Assembly (NCBI GenBank): GCA_001873585.1
Contig: MNZL01000150.1
Span: 1-35,387, forward strand
DNA length: 35,387 bases
Direction of reading: 5' to 3'
Source: Rhodobacterales bacterium CG2_30_65_12
GTDB taxonomy: Bacteria; Pseudomonadota; Alphaproteobacteria; Rhodobacterales; Rhodobacteraceae
The stretch's first letter is position 1; each line of letters starts with the position of its first letter. The position numbers were made by a program, and so were the translations under genes. The notes below the pieces were generated by a model. It was not told where the DNA came from, did no database searches, and worked only from the letters and a program-made list of their open reading frames with translations. This document shows positions 16,332 to 24,981 of this stretch, piece by piece.

Positions 16332-18260
16332 TCAGGCGCGCTTGGCCTCGATATTGGCGATCCCCAGCGCCGCGAGCACCTTGGCCTCGATGTGGACGGC
16401 GGTAAGCCGGGCATCGGCATACATCTGGTCGGGGCTGCCATGGTCGATGAAGGTATCGGGCAGCACCATCGAGCGGAACTTGAGCCCGGCGTCAAACAGA
16501 CCGTTCTCAGCCAGAAGCTGCGCCACATGGCTGCCAAAGCCGCCCACCGCGCCCTCCTCGATGGTGATCAGCACTTCGTGGTCGCGCGCCAGCCTCAGGA
16601 TCATCTCCGCATCGAGTGGTTTCATGAACCGGGCGTCGGCCACCGTGGGGGTAATGCCGCGCTGGGCCAGGCGGTCCGCCGCACCCTGAGCGTGCGCGAG
16701 CCGGGTGCCGAGCGAAAGCAGCGCCACGCGCTTGCCCTCAGCCACGATCCGGCCTTTGCCGATCTCCAGCGGCGTGGGCACATCTGGCAGGTCCACCCCC
16801 ACGCCCTCGCCGCGCGGGTAGCGCACGGCGCTGGGCCCGTCATTGATTGCGTGTGCGGTGGCGACCATGTGCATCAGCTCGGCCTCGTCGGCGGGGGCCA
16901 TGATCACGAAACCGGGCAGATTGCCGAGATAGGACAGATCGAAGCTGCCGGCGTGGGTGGCGCCGTCCTGCCCCACCAGCCCGGCGCGGTCGACCATGAA
17001 GCGCACGGGGAGGTGCTGGATCGCCACGTCGTGCACGATCTGATCGTAGCCGCGTTGCAGGAAGGTGGAATAGAGCGCGCAGAAGGGCTTCATCCCGCCC
17101 GCCGCAAGACCGGCAGAAAAGGTGACGGCATGCTGCTCGGCAATTCCCACGTCGAAGGTGCGGGTGGGATAGCGCTCGGCCATCATGCCCACGCCGGTGC
17201 CGTCGGGCATGGCGGCGGTGATCGCCACCACCTTCTCGTCGCTCTCGGCAAGTTGGGTCAGCACCTTGCCGAACACGGCCGTGTAAGACGGCGCGTTGGA
17301 GGGCTTCTTTTCCTGCTTGCCAGTGAGCACGTCGAATTTTCCGGTGGCATGGCCGCGGTCGGCGGCCGCCTCAGCGGGCGCATAGCCTTTGCCCTTCTGG
17401 GTGATCACATGCAGCAGCACCGGGCCGGTCGCACGGTCATGCACCGTGCGCAACACGCCCACGAGGTGCTCGATATCGTGCCCGTCGATCGGGCCGATGT
17501 AGGAAAAGCCCAGCTCTTCAAAGATCGTGCCGCCCACAGTCATGCCCTTGAGCATTTCCTTGGCCCGGCGCGCGCCTTCCTGGAACGGTTCGGGCAGCAG
17601 GCCGATGGCGCCCTTGGCGGCGGCTTTGAGCTCCTGAAACGGCTCGGCCTCATAAAGCCGCGACAGATACGACGACAGCGCGCCGACGGGGGGCGCGATC
17701 GACATATCGTTGTCATTGAGGATGACAAACATCCGCTTCTTGAGAGCGCCGCCATTGTTGAGCGCCTCGAAAGCCATGCCGGCGGTCATCGCGCCGTCGC
17801 CGATCACGGCGATGGCGTCGCCCAGCGCCGGCTCGGGGCTGCCGCCGAGCTCGCGCGCCATGGTAAAGCCCACGGCGGCCGAGATCGAGGTGGAGCTGTG
17901 GCCCGCGCCGAACGGGTCGTAAGCACTCTCGGAGCGCTTGGTAAAGCCCGAGAGCCCGCCGCGCTGGCGCAGGGTGCGGATGCGCTCGCGTCGCCCGGTG
18001 AGGATCTTGTGCGGGTAAACCTGGTGGCCCACGTCCCATATCAGCCGGTCGCGCGGGGTATCAAACACATGGTGCAGCGCCACGGTCAGCTCGACCACGC
18101 CAAGCCCCGCGCCAAGATGCCCACCGGTTTCCGATACCGCGTTGATCGTCTCGGTCCGCACCTCGTCGGCAAGCTGGCGCAGCTCGGCGAGGCTGAGGCT
18201 CTTCATGTCTGCGGGCGATTTGATCCGGTCGAGCAGCGGGGTAACGGGGTGGTCGGACAT
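16332..18260 (-). CDS. dxs: 1-deoxy-D-xylulose-5-phosphate synthase
   Basis: A 642-residue, TPP-dependent enzyme of the methylerythritol phosphate pathway. It condenses pyruvate with glyceraldehyde 3-phosphate. The TPP/Mg motif starts [16 protein letters not shown] and runs to LNDNDMSI. The N-terminal [14 protein letters not shown] and [12 protein letters not shown] segments and the transketolase domain with the [13 protein letters not shown] and [15 protein letters not shown] segments are all present. The length is normal. It starts 24 nt after ispA in an operon deacetylase-xseB-ispA-dxs. The enzyme's need for TPP ties it loosely to the TPP-controlled transporter in the same window, but no riboswitch is visible here. 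Confidence 0.97.
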   Translation of the reverse strand: MSDHPVTPLLDRIKSPADMKSLSLAELRQLADEVRTETINAVSETGGHLGAGLGVVELTVALHHVFDTPRDRLIWDVGHQVYPHKILTGRRERIRTLRQRGGLSGFTKRSESAYDPFGAGHSSTSISAAVGFTMARELGGSPEPALGDAIAVIGDGAMTAGMAFEALNNGGALKKRMFVILNDNDMSIAPPVGALSSYLSRLYEAEPFQELKAAAKGAIGLLPEPFQEGARRAKEMLKGMTVGGTIFEELGFSYIGPIDGHDIEHLVGVLRTVHDRATGPVLLHVITQKGKGYAPAEAAADRGHATGKFDVLTGKQEKKPSNAPSYTAVFGKVLTQLAESDEKVVAITAAMPDGTGVGMMAERYPTRTFDVGIAEQHAVTFSAGLAAGGMKPFCALYSTFLQRGYDQIVHDVAIQHLPVRFMVDRAGLVGQDGATHAGSFDLSYLGNLPGFVIMAPADEAELMHMVATAHAINDGPSAVRYPRGEGVGVDLPDVPTPLEIGKGRIVAEGKRVALLSLGTRLAHAQGAADRLAQRGITPTVADARFMKPLDAEMILRLARDHEVLITIEEGAVGGFGSHVAQLLAENGLFDAGLKFRSMVLPDTFIDHGSPDQMYADARLTAVHIEAKVLAALGIANIEAKRA

Positions 18261-18284
18261 GGCTGGTCCTGTCTCACTGATTAT

Positions 18285-19145
18285 TCATGTTTCCCGCGCA
18301 ATAACGAAGCGGGCGGCCTCTCGCAAGGTTTCTGCCCTTTCTCCATAGGGCGAAAGCGCGGCGACGGCTTCATTCACAAGGTCGCGTGCGCGGTTTTTCG
18401 CCGGCGCCAACCCGAGGAGCGATACGAAGGTGGCCTTGCCGGCACTGGCATCCTTGCCCACAGCCTTGCCCACGGTCGCCACGTCGCCCTCCACGTCGAG
18501 CACGTCATCAGCGATCTGGAAGGCAAGCCCGAGCGCTTCACCAAAGCGAGCCAAGGGGGCCGGGTCTTGCCCGGCAAGGAGTGCCCCCGACATCGCCGAC
18601 CAGCGGATCAGTGCGCCGGTCTTGCCGGCCTGCAGCGCGATAATCTCGTCGAGCGTGAGCGGACTGGCGGCGCTTTCGGCGGCGATATCGAGCGCCTGGC
18701 CCAGCACCATGCCACGCGCGCCTGCGGCCTCGGCCAGCGCGCGCGCGAGCGCCACGCGCACCTGCGCGCTTCCCACCTCATCGCGCATCACCAGCTCGAA
18801 CGCGGTCGATTGCAGCGCGTCACCGACGAGAATTGCGGTGGCTTCATCCCATTTGCGGTGCACGGTGGGCTGGCCCCGGCGCAGATCGTCATCATCCATC
18901 GCCGGCAAATCGTCATGCACGAGGCTGTAAGCGTGGATTGCCTCGATCGCGGCGGCGAGGAAGCGGGCAGCGCTCTCCGGCACCCCGAGCAGCGCCGCGC
19001 TCTCAAGCACGAGAAATCCGCGCAGGCCCTTGCCGCCGCGCACGGCATAAGCCATCGGCTCGGTCATCGGCCCGTTCTCGGGCAAGCTCTCGATCAGGCA
19101 GGCGCGCGCGGTAGCAGCGGCCTCGGCAAGACGTTTTTCAAACAT
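18285..19145 (-). CDS. ispA: Polyprenyl (farnesyl/geranyl) diphosphate synthase
   Basis: A 286-residue trans-prenyltransferase. The first Asp-rich motif is DDLPAMD (Asp78, Asp79, Asp84) in LVHDDLPAMDDDDLRRG, with four residues between the Asp pair and the third Asp as in bacterial FPP synthases. The second Asp-rich motif is DDVLD in FQIADDVLDVEGD. GGKGLRG near residue 38 binds isopentenyl diphosphate. Chain length cannot be fixed from sequence, though the operon (xseB-ispA-dxs) favours farnesyl diphosphate. The ATG directly abuts the xseB stop. Confidence 0.95.
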   Translation of the reverse strand: MFEKRLAEAAATARACLIESLPENGPMTEPMAYAVRGGKGLRGFLVLESAALLGVPESAARFLAAAIEAIHAYSLVHDDLPAMDDDDLRRGQPTVHRKWDEATAILVGDALQSTAFELVMRDEVGSAQVRVALARALAEAAGARGMVLGQALDIAAESAASPLTLDEIIALQAGKTGALIRWSAMSGALLAGQDPAPLARFGEALGLAFQIADDVLDVEGDVATVGKAVGKDASAGKATFVSLLGLAPAKNRARDLVNEAVAALSPYGERAETLREAARFVIARET

Positions 19146-19388
19146 TCAGAGGCCTTCGACGGGCTTGCTTCCGGTGGGACTGCCGTCGGCGTCAAGCGTG
19201 ATCGCGGCCACCTTTTCCTCGGCCTCCTTGAGCTTGACCTCACAGCGGGCCTTGAGCTTCGCCCCCCGCTCATACAGCGCGATCGACTGCTCCAGCGCCA
19301 CGTCGCCGCGCTCAAGCTGGCCCACCACCGCTTCGAGCTCGGCCATCGCCTCCTCAAAGCTCATTTCGGTCACATCTTTCTCGCTCAT
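19146..19388 (-). CDS. xseB: Exodeoxyribonuclease VII small subunit
   Basis: An 80-residue helical protein with the family core MSFEEAMAELEAVVGQLERG followed by LEQSIALYERGAKL. It binds XseA to form the nuclease that degrades single-stranded DNA to oligonucleotides; XseA is not in the window. The ATG overlaps the stop of the deacetylase gene (ATGA), and its own stop abuts the ispA ATG, so three genes are tightly coupled. Confidence 0.95.
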   Translation of the reverse strand: MSEKDVTEMSFEEAMAELEAVVGQLERGDVALEQSIALYERGAKLKARCEVKLKEAEEKVAAITLDADGSPTGSKPVEGL

Positions 19389-20320
19389 GCGCCCCGCTCC
19401 ATCAAGATTTCCACATGCAAGCCGACACTTTCGGCCAGCGCTTCCAGATCATATCCGCCCTCAAGTGTCGAGACGACCCGTCCCCCGCAGCACCGCGCGG
19501 CGAGGTCGCAAATCCGGTCGGTGATCCAGCCGAAATCTTCGGTGGTCCAGTGCAGCCCGGCAAGCGGATCACGGGCATGGGCATCGAACCCGGCGGAAAC
19601 GAGGATCAGCTCCGGCCCCCATTCTTCGATCCACGGCAAGATCTCGCCGTCCCAGGCGGCGCGCATTTCTGCACCACCGGTGCCTTCGCTGAGTGGCACA
19701 TTGTTGATCTGAAGATACGCCCCCTTCTCATGCCGCGCGCCGGTGCCGGGAAAGAGCGGCATCTGATGGCTGGAGGCAAAATGAATGCGGCTTTCGTTCC
19801 ACAGCACGTCCTGGGTGCCATTGCCGTGGTGCACGTCGAAATCGAGCACCGCCACGCGCATAAGCCCGTGGGTTTCCAACGCATGCAGCGCGCCGATGGC
19901 GACGTTGGAAAACAAACAAAACCCCATCGCGCGCGCGCGCTCGGCATGGTGGCCGGGTGGCCGGACAGCAACAAAAGCGTTGCTCACCTCGCCCGCCAAC
20001 ACAGCGTCGACGGCGGCGGTCACGCCACCCACCGCGCGCATCGCCGCCTCCCAGGAGTCCGGCGAAAGCGTTGTATCGGGGTCGATCTGGGTCCAACCCG
20101 TCTCGGGAACCGCATCATGGAGTGCGTCGATAAAGGCCTTGGAATGAGCGCGGCGGATCATCTCTTCGGTGCCCAGCGGCGCAGCGCGGCGGTCGAGCGC
20201 GGCGAAGCCGGGGGCGGAGAGTGCGGCCTCGATCGCCTTCAGCCGGGCAACCTGTTCGGGATGGCCGGGCGGGTTCACATGCGCCAGGCAGGCGGGGTGG
20301 GAAAAATAGGCGGTGGTCAT
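19385..20320 (-). CDS. Histone deacetylase-fold (acetoin utilization AcuC/HdaH-type) hydrolase
   Basis: A 311-residue Zn-dependent deacetylase. The catalytic His pair is in RPPGHHAE (His124, His125). Zinc ligands are Asp162 and His164 in DFDVHHGNG and the Asp of SAGFDAH. EGGYDL near the C-terminus holds the GGY loop. The start MTTAYFSHPACLAHV gives the usual N-terminus and follows the family length. Substrates of bacterial members include acetyl-lysine on proteins and acetylpolyamines; the sequence does not decide. It heads the operon with xseB, ispA and dxs and is coupled to xseB by ATGA. Confidence 0.92.
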   Translation of the reverse strand: MTTAYFSHPACLAHVNPPGHPEQVARLKAIEAALSAPGFAALDRRAAPLGTEEMIRRAHSKAFIDALHDAVPETGWTQIDPDTTLSPDSWEAAMRAVGGVTAAVDAVLAGEVSNAFVAVRPPGHHAERARAMGFCLFSNVAIGALHALETHGLMRVAVLDFDVHHGNGTQDVLWNESRIHFASSHQMPLFPGTGARHEKGAYLQINNVPLSEGTGGAEMRAAWDGEILPWIEEWGPELILVSAGFDAHARDPLAGLHWTTEDFGWITDRICDLAARCCGGRVVSTLEGGYDLEALAESVGLHVEILMERGA

Positions 20321-20487
20321 GGCCCGAACATGATACTTTCGTCCCGTGCTGCCAAGGGCGAAACCGGGCGTTGGAGGTCGTCGATGGAACATCGGGACAC
20401 TTGCATGCCTCCCCTGCGACGATGGCCACAGGTGCGGCTGACGTAAGCACGCGAACCCGCACCCGCTTTGCGGAAATTCCCCAGCCG

Positions 20488-21150
20488 CTATTCGAGCGCC
20501 AGCATGTAGCCCGCGCCACGCACCGTCTGCAGGTGGCGCGGGTTTTTCGGATCATCCTCGATCTTGCGCCTGAGCCGGGTGATCTGCACGTCGATCGCGC
20601 GGGCCTTGGCCTGCAGTCCCTCCCGCCCGAGCCGCGCCACCAGTTCACCGCGCCCCATCGGCTTGCCCGGGTTGGCGGCGAAGATGCACATGAGCTGCAC
20701 TTCGGTATCGGTAAGCCGAACCGGCACGTCATCGCGGGTAAGGCGCGCGGCCTCGGCATCGAACGCAAGCGCGCCTATTCGGATCACCCTGGGCTTGGGC
20801 GCGGTGGCGGTTGGGGCGCGGTCGAGAATGGTGTTGATCTGTTCGCAAAGCGCCTTCGGCTCGAACGGCTTGGCGATGCTGGCGGCGTCATCCGGGGCGA
20901 AGCTCGATTTGTCGGCGAGGCAGAGCACCGGCGCATGCAGGCCGCTACGCAACCCCTCCGCGCCCGGCACCCCGGCATCGAGCAGCACGAGATCAAACAC
21001 AAGCCCGGCGAGCAGGCGGCGGGCATGGCCCTCGTCTCGCGCGAGGCTGACGAGGAAGCCCTGAGATTTCAGGTATTGGCGCAGGAGATCGCGCAGCCGC
21101 GCATCGCGGTCGATCACCAGCAGATGCGCCGGGGCCTCGGCGGGCGTCAT
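20488..21150 (-). CDS. petR: OmpR-family response regulator with degenerate receiver, PetR-like
   Basis: A 220-residue regulator: receiver (about 8-108) plus C-terminal winged helix (about 120-218, ending LRRKIEDDPKNPRHLQTVRGAGYML). The phospho-acceptor Asp58 (LVLLDAGVPG) and Lys94 (AKPFEPK) remain. The second acidic-pocket residue is Arg15 (VIDRDAR), the switch Thr/Ser position is Ala79 (LCLAD), and the regions between Asp58 and beta-4 and between beta-4 and Lys94 are each about 8-10 residues shorter than usual. I infer phosphorylation-independent action. The pairing with an upstream MarR-type gene in ATGA overlap is that of petP-petR of Rhodobacter, where it is linked to petABC expression. 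No sensor kinase is adjacent. The orthology is inferred. Confidence 0.8.
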   Translation of the reverse strand: MTPAEAPAHLLVIDRDARLRDLLRQYLKSQGFLVSLARDEGHARRLLAGLVFDLVLLDAGVPGAEGLRSGLHAPVLCLADKSSFAPDDAASIAKPFEPKALCEQINTILDRAPTATAPKPRVIRIGALAFDAEAARLTRDDVPVRLTDTEVQLMCIFAANPGKPMGRGELVARLGREGLQAKARAIDVQITRLRRKIEDDPKNPRHLQTVRGAGYMLALE

Positions 21151-21653
21151 TCGTCGCGGTCCTTCATCCCGTTGAAATGGCGCCGCATCTGCGGATCCAT
21201 CATCGCCTCAAGCACCGTGCGAAAGCCGCGCACCGCGTCGGGCCCCGCCTCGCGGTAGGCTGCCCGCATCCGTTCGCGCTGCACCTGCGAAAGCTCGCGC
21301 TCCAGCGCCTCGCCCTTGGCGGTAAGAAACAGATTTCGCTCGCGCTTGTCGCGGGTGCCCACCCGCACCTCGACAAACCCCTCCTCGATCAGCGTGCGCA
21401 GCACCCGGTTCAGCGATTGCTTGGTCACGCCAAGGATCGACAAAAGATTGTTGACCGTGGTTGCCGGCGAACGGTGGATGAAATGGATCGCCCGGTGGTG
21501 CGCCCGGCCCAGTCTGTATTTATCCAATATGCGGTCGGGGTCGGCGGTGAAGCCGCGATAGGCGAAATACATCGCCTCGATCCCCTGCCGAAGCTGTTCA
21601 TCGGTGAGAAAGAGAAGCGACGGCCCGCCGCCAGACCCGATCCGGTCGTTCAT
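21147..21653 (-). CDS. petP: MarR-family transcriptional regulator, PetP-like
   Basis: A 168-residue MarR protein. The winged helix-turn-helix covers about 60-125, with the recognition helix in ILGVTKQSLNRVLRTLIEEGF and the wing RDKRERNLFLTAKG. ATG 21653 is chosen because GGGGAGGCG lies just upstream; the longer in-frame start at 21683 lacks an RBS. The overlap with the response regulator gene (ATGA) and the shared order identify the pair with petP/petR, known from Rhodobacter capsulatus as needed for bc1 expression. Here the pair is 15-16 kb from petABC and divergent from ilvE. A palindrome within its likely promoter suggests autoregulation. Confidence 0.8.
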   Translation of the reverse strand: MNDRIGSGGGPSLLFLTDEQLRQGIEAMYFAYRGFTADPDRILDKYRLGRAHHRAIHFIHRSPATTVNNLLSILGVTKQSLNRVLRTLIEEGFVEVRVGTRDKRERNLFLTAKGEALERELSQVQRERMRAAYREAGPDAVRGFRTVLEAMMDPQMRRHFNGMKDRDE

Positions 21654-21695
21654 GCAAAGCGCCTCCCCGCGATCACATTTCATGTTTCAGCTTTC

Positions 21696-21724
21696 TTTTT
21701 ATGTCAGTCTTATTGACATTCCAA
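21696..21724. promoter_or_regulatory. Divergent petPR/ilvE control region with palindromic operator
   Basis: The inverted repeat ATGTCA(N7)TGACAT spans 21701-21719. On the minus strand it lies almost exactly in the 17-bp spacer between TTGGAA (21724-21719) and TAAAAA (21701-21696), a possible petP promoter. On the plus strand the right half supplies TTGACA (21713-21718), a possible ilvE -35 box, with a poor -10 (TAGCGA) 17 bp on. The size and placement suit a MarR dimer site; the binder is inferred. Confidence 0.5.
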
Positions 21725-21828
21725 GACTTAACTGGTAGCGAAACGCGGATTTTGCGAAATATTATGTCCGCCTCGGACTTTTCGCGGCAAGAAATGGAAT
21801 ACCGCAGGAGCGCGGGAGGGGAGGGTCA

Positions 21829-22695
21829 ATGGCTAATTACGATGATCGTGAAGGCAAGATCTGGATGGATGGCGCACTCTTGGATTGGCGCGATGCCAAC
21901 GTGCACATCCTCACCCACGCGATGCATTACGCCTCTGCGGTATTCGAGGGCGAGCGCGCCTATGGCGGCAAGATCTTCCTTTCGCGCAAGCACGGCGAAC
22001 GGCTTTTGAAATCGGGCGAGATGATCGACATGACGATCCCCTGGAGCGTAGACCAGATCGAGGCGGCGAAATACGAGGTGCTGGCGGCCAATGGGCTGAC
22101 CGATGCTTATGTGCGCGCCATCGCCTTCCGCGGTGCCGGCCCCGATATGGGCGTATCCTCGGCGCGCAACCCGATCCGGCTGGCAATCGCCGCCTGGGAA
22201 TGGGGCAGCTATTATGGCGACGCCAAGTTCAAGGGCGCCAGGCTCGACATCTCGAAGTGGAAGCGCCCGAGCCCGGAAACGATCCCGACGGCGGCCAAGG
22301 CCTCGGGGCTCTACATGATCTGCACAATCTCGAAGCACGCCGCCGAAGCCAAGGGCTGCTCGGATGCGCTGTTTTTCGATTATCGCGGCTATGTGGCGGA
22401 AGCGACCGGCGCCAACGTGTTTTTCGTGAAAGACGGCGAGGTGCACACCCCGCTGCCTGACGCGATTCTCAACGGCCTCACCCGGCAAACCGTGATCGGC
22501 ATGCTCAAGGAGCGCGGCATTACCGTGCACGAGCGCCATATCATGCCCGAAGAAATGGAAGGCTTCGAGCAATGCTGGCTGACGGGTTCGGCGGCAGAAG
22601 TGACGCCGGTGGGCGAGATCGGCCCCTACAGCTTCGAGGTTGGCGCGCTCACCCGCGACATCGCGGAAAGCTACGAGGCGCTGGTGCGCAGCTGA
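21829..22695 (+). CDS. ilvE: Branched-chain amino acid aminotransferase
   Basis: A 288-residue, PLP-dependent fold-type IV transaminase that interconverts leucine, isoleucine and valine with their 2-oxo acids. Lys157 in TIPTAAKASG is the PLP lysine, by comparison with E. coli Lys160. The N-terminal HYASAVFEGERAYGG, the GYVAEATGANVFFVKDG segment and the phosphate-cup TGSAAEVTPV match the family. The start follows GGGAGGGGAGGG. Divergent from the petPR-like operon, whose control region it shares. No terminator is evident after the stop. Confidence 0.95.
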   Translation: MANYDDREGKIWMDGALLDWRDANVHILTHAMHYASAVFEGERAYGGKIFLSRKHGERLLKSGEMIDMTIPWSVDQIEAAKYEVLAANGLTDAYVRAIAFRGAGPDMGVSSARNPIRLAIAAWEWGSYYGDAKFKGARLDISKWKRPSPETIPTAAKASGLYMICTISKHAAEAKGCSDALFFDYRGYVAEATGANVFFVKDGEVHTPLPDAILNGLTRQTVIGMLKERGITVHERHIMPEEMEGFEQCWLTGSAAEVTPVGEIGPYSFEVGALTRDIAESYEALVRS

Positions 22696-22760
22696 CCGGG
22701 GTTCACTCTTCCTAAAGGCTTTGCCTCCAGAGTGTGCGGTGCGCAATCCTGGAGGCCGCG

Positions 22761-23171
22761 ATGTCGCAGCGCCGAAGTCTTGGTTATCTGTTCTTGATCA
22801 TTTTCGTGGTGGTCGCGCCTACGGTCGCCTCGCTCGGCTGGTATCAGCTTTCGAAAAATCCGAGCCTGCGCCCGCTCGGAATTACCAAACAGGCACTCAC
22901 GGCCTACAACGGCGGCAGTGACGGGATCGAGATCGTCGCCCTGGTCGATTGGGTGCCGACGGATGCCGGCAATTACTCCCAGGCGCGCCTATCGCGAGCA
23001 CTCACCGAGTCCTTTGCCGCCAAGGGGGTAGAGCTGCGCATCGAGTTCCGCCCCGGCCAGAGCACCACCCGGGTAACATATCGGGTCGGCAAAACGGTGC
23101 TGGGGCCCTATTCCACGGCCCGCGCAGCGGAAGGGATTGCAGCGGCAGTGGAGGCCTACAATATGTATTGA
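22761..23171 (+). CDS. Membrane-anchored protein of unknown function, 136 aa
   Basis: The start ATG 22761 follows TGGAGG at 5 nt. Residues 5-30 form an uncleaved signal anchor ([19 protein letters not shown]). The remaining roughly 105 residues are predicted periplasmic, with a mixed alpha/beta pattern ([10 protein letters not shown]..., [22 protein letters not shown]) and a final helix rich in Ala. I do not recognise a named family. The C-terminal codons overlap the 3' end of the convergent queG by 16 bp, which fits a long-standing arrangement. Function cannot be inferred. Confidence 0.8.
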   Translation: MSQRRSLGYLFLIIFVVVAPTVASLGWYQLSKNPSLRPLGITKQALTAYNGGSDGIEIVALVDWVPTDAGNYSQARLSRALTESFAAKGVELRIEFRPGQSTTRVTYRVGKTVLGPYSTARAAEGIAAAVEAYNMY

Positions 23172-24262
23172 GCCGCGCGCAGCCGCGCCAGCGCCCAGCG
23201 CGCCGCTTCGGCGAGAACCGGATCCGGATCGCGCGCCAGCGGAGCCAGCGCCGGCACCAGGCTTGCATCGCCTGAATTGCCGATCGCATAGGCCACGTTG
23301 CGCAGAAACCGCGCCCGACCAACCCGCTTGATCGGCGAGCCGGCGAATTTTGCCCGAAACCCGGCATCGTCCAGCGCTGCGAGCGCGGCCAGGGGCGGCG
23401 CAGTCAGATCGTCGCGGGCCAGGTAGCGCGATTCCTGTGCGGCCACGGCAAACTTGTTCCACGGGCAGGCGGCTAGGCAATCGTCGCAGCCGTAAATCCG
23501 GTTGCCAAGAGCCGGGCGCAAGGCCTCCGGCACCGGCCCCTTGTGCTCGATCGTCAGGTAGGAAATGCAGCGCCGCGCGTCGAGCTGGCCGGGGGCGGGA
23601 AAGGCCCCGGTCGGGCAGGCGTCGAGGCAGGCAGTGCAGGAACCGCAGTGATCCTCCCCCGGCGCATCCACCGGCAAATCCAGCGTGGTGAAGATCGCGC
23701 CGAGAAAAAACCAGTTGCCCAGATCCCGGCTGAGCAGGTTGGTATGTTTGCCCTGCCAGCCCAGCCCGGCGGCGGCGCCAAGCGGCTTTTCCATCACCGG
23801 CGCGGTGTCGACAAATACCTTGATCTCCCCCCCAGCCACCTCGATCAGCCAGCGCCCCAGCCGCTTCAGGCGTTTCTTGACGATATCGTGGTAGTCGCGG
23901 TTCTGGGCGTAAACACTGATTGCGCCCCGATCAGGGTGGCCGAGCACCTCGGTCGGATCGCCCTCGGGCGTGTAGGGCTCGGCCAGCATGATCACCGAGC
24001 GCGCTTCGGGCCAGAGCGCCGCCGGATTGCCGCGCCAGGCCATGCGCTCGGCCATCCAGCCCATATCGCCATGCCAGCCCTGCCCGACGAAGGCGGCAAG
24101 CCGCTCGGCAATCTCCGGCACGGCATCGGGCCGGGTCACACCCACGGCGGCAAACCCTTCTGCGAGGGCGCGCTCTTTCATCTTGCGATAAATATCCTCG
24201 GGGGGAGAATGGGCCACAGGCCCAGAGCGGGGCAGACGGCCCCCCTTACCCCGCTCGCCCAT
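23156..24262 (-). CDS. queG: Epoxyqueuosine reductase
   Basis: A 368-residue, cobalamin-dependent enzyme that reduces epoxyqueuosine to queuosine in the wobble base of tRNAs for Tyr, His, Asn and Asp. Two 4Fe-4S motifs are plain, [12 protein letters not shown] and CDDCLAACP, with [13 protein letters not shown] between them carrying a further Cys. The N-terminal cobalamin domain includes [17 protein letters not shown] and ends with [12 protein letters not shown]-terminal HEAT-like repeats follow from about residue 290 ([12 protein letters not shown]). The ATG overlaps the GST stop by one base (TGATG), which indicates coupling. A Met about 27 codons in is a shorter alternative start. Other queuosine genes are not in the window. 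Confidence 0.94.
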   Translation of the reverse strand: MGERGKGGRLPRSGPVAHSPPEDIYRKMKERALAEGFAAVGVTRPDAVPEIAERLAAFVGQGWHGDMGWMAERMAWRGNPAALWPEARSVIMLAEPYTPEGDPTEVLGHPDRGAISVYAQNRDYHDIVKKRLKRLGRWLIEVAGGEIKVFVDTAPVMEKPLGAAAGLGWQGKHTNLLSRDLGNWFFLGAIFTTLDLPVDAPGEDHCGSCTACLDACPTGAFPAPGQLDARRCISYLTIEHKGPVPEALRPALGNRIYGCDDCLAACPWNKFAVAAQESRYLARDDLTAPPLAALAALDDAGFRAKFAGSPIKRVGRARFLRNVAYAIGNSGDASLVPALAPLARDPDPVLAEAARWALARLRAAQYIL

Positions 24263-24927
24263 CAGAAATCGAGGTCCGCGTAATGCGGTGGCGGCGGGAA
24301 GCCCGGCAGGTGATCGGCGAGGATCGACCGAAACGCCGGGCGCGATTTGATCTTGGAATACCACTCGCGCACGTTGGCGTTGCGGTCCCAATCGACGTCG
24401 GAGATGTAATCGAGGCTTGAGAGATGCGCCGCAGCGGCGAAATCGGCGAGCGTCATGGTGTCGCCCGCGAGCCAACGGCGCATGTCGAGCAGCCAGCCGA
24501 GGTAATCGAGGTGATACTTGATCGCCTTCGCCCCCGCCTTCACATTGGCCGAATCGGGGTAGCCCTGGCCGGCGATCTTCTTGTTCACGCGCTCATAGAG
24601 CAGTTTCGAGGTGACTTCGTTGTGAAACTTGTCATCAAACCAGCTCACCAGCCGGCGCACTTCATAGCGGCCATCGGGGTCGGTTGGCATCAGCGGCGGG
24701 TTGGGATAGCGTTCCTCGATATATTCGTTGATCGCCGCACTCTCGCTCAGCGTCTTGCCGTCGAGCCTGAGCACCGGCACCTTACCGGCCGGGTTGCGGC
24801 GCAGAAACTCGGCGGATTTCTCCCAGTAGCGCTCTTCGACAAGCTCAACCTCGATCCGCTTCTCGGCCAGCGAGAGGCGCACCTTGCGGCAGTACGGCGA
24901 CAGGGGGAAGTGAAACAAACGGTTCAT
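24262..24927 (-). CDS. Glutathione S-transferase family protein
   Basis: A 221-residue protein with the N-terminal thioredoxin-like GST domain starting [20 protein letters not shown]. The SPYC catalytic-type motif is at about 9-12, the glutathione contact NPAGKVPVL at about 45-53, and [12 protein letters not shown] holds the conserved Glu-Ser pair. The helical C-terminal domain has [15 protein letters not shown]. The substrate is unknown. It is coupled to queG downstream by TGATG; mtgA ends 54 nt upstream. The chosen start has a weak RBS; a longer start at 24954 is less likely. Confidence 0.9.
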   Translation of the reverse strand: MNRLFHFPLSPYCRKVRLSLAEKRIEVELVEERYWEKSAEFLRRNPAGKVPVLRLDGKTLSESAAINEYIEERYPNPPLMPTDPDGRYEVRRLVSWFDDKFHNEVTSKLLYERVNKKIAGQGYPDSANVKAGAKAIKYHLDYLGWLLDMRRWLAGDTMTLADFAAAAHLSSLDYISDVDWDRNANVREWYSKIKSRPAFRSILADHLPGFPPPPHYADLDF

Positions 24928-24981
24928 AGGTTCGCGGTTCTCGTGTCCTGGCAAAGGTAATGGCGCGAAACGGCGCGCGGT

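Noticed and set aside
16296-19712. Plus-strand frame of 1138 codons antisense to dxs, ispA and xseB
   Set aside because: The minus strand carries clear, family-length genes; the translation is rich in Arg, His and Gly with no domain. It results from high GC at third codon positions.
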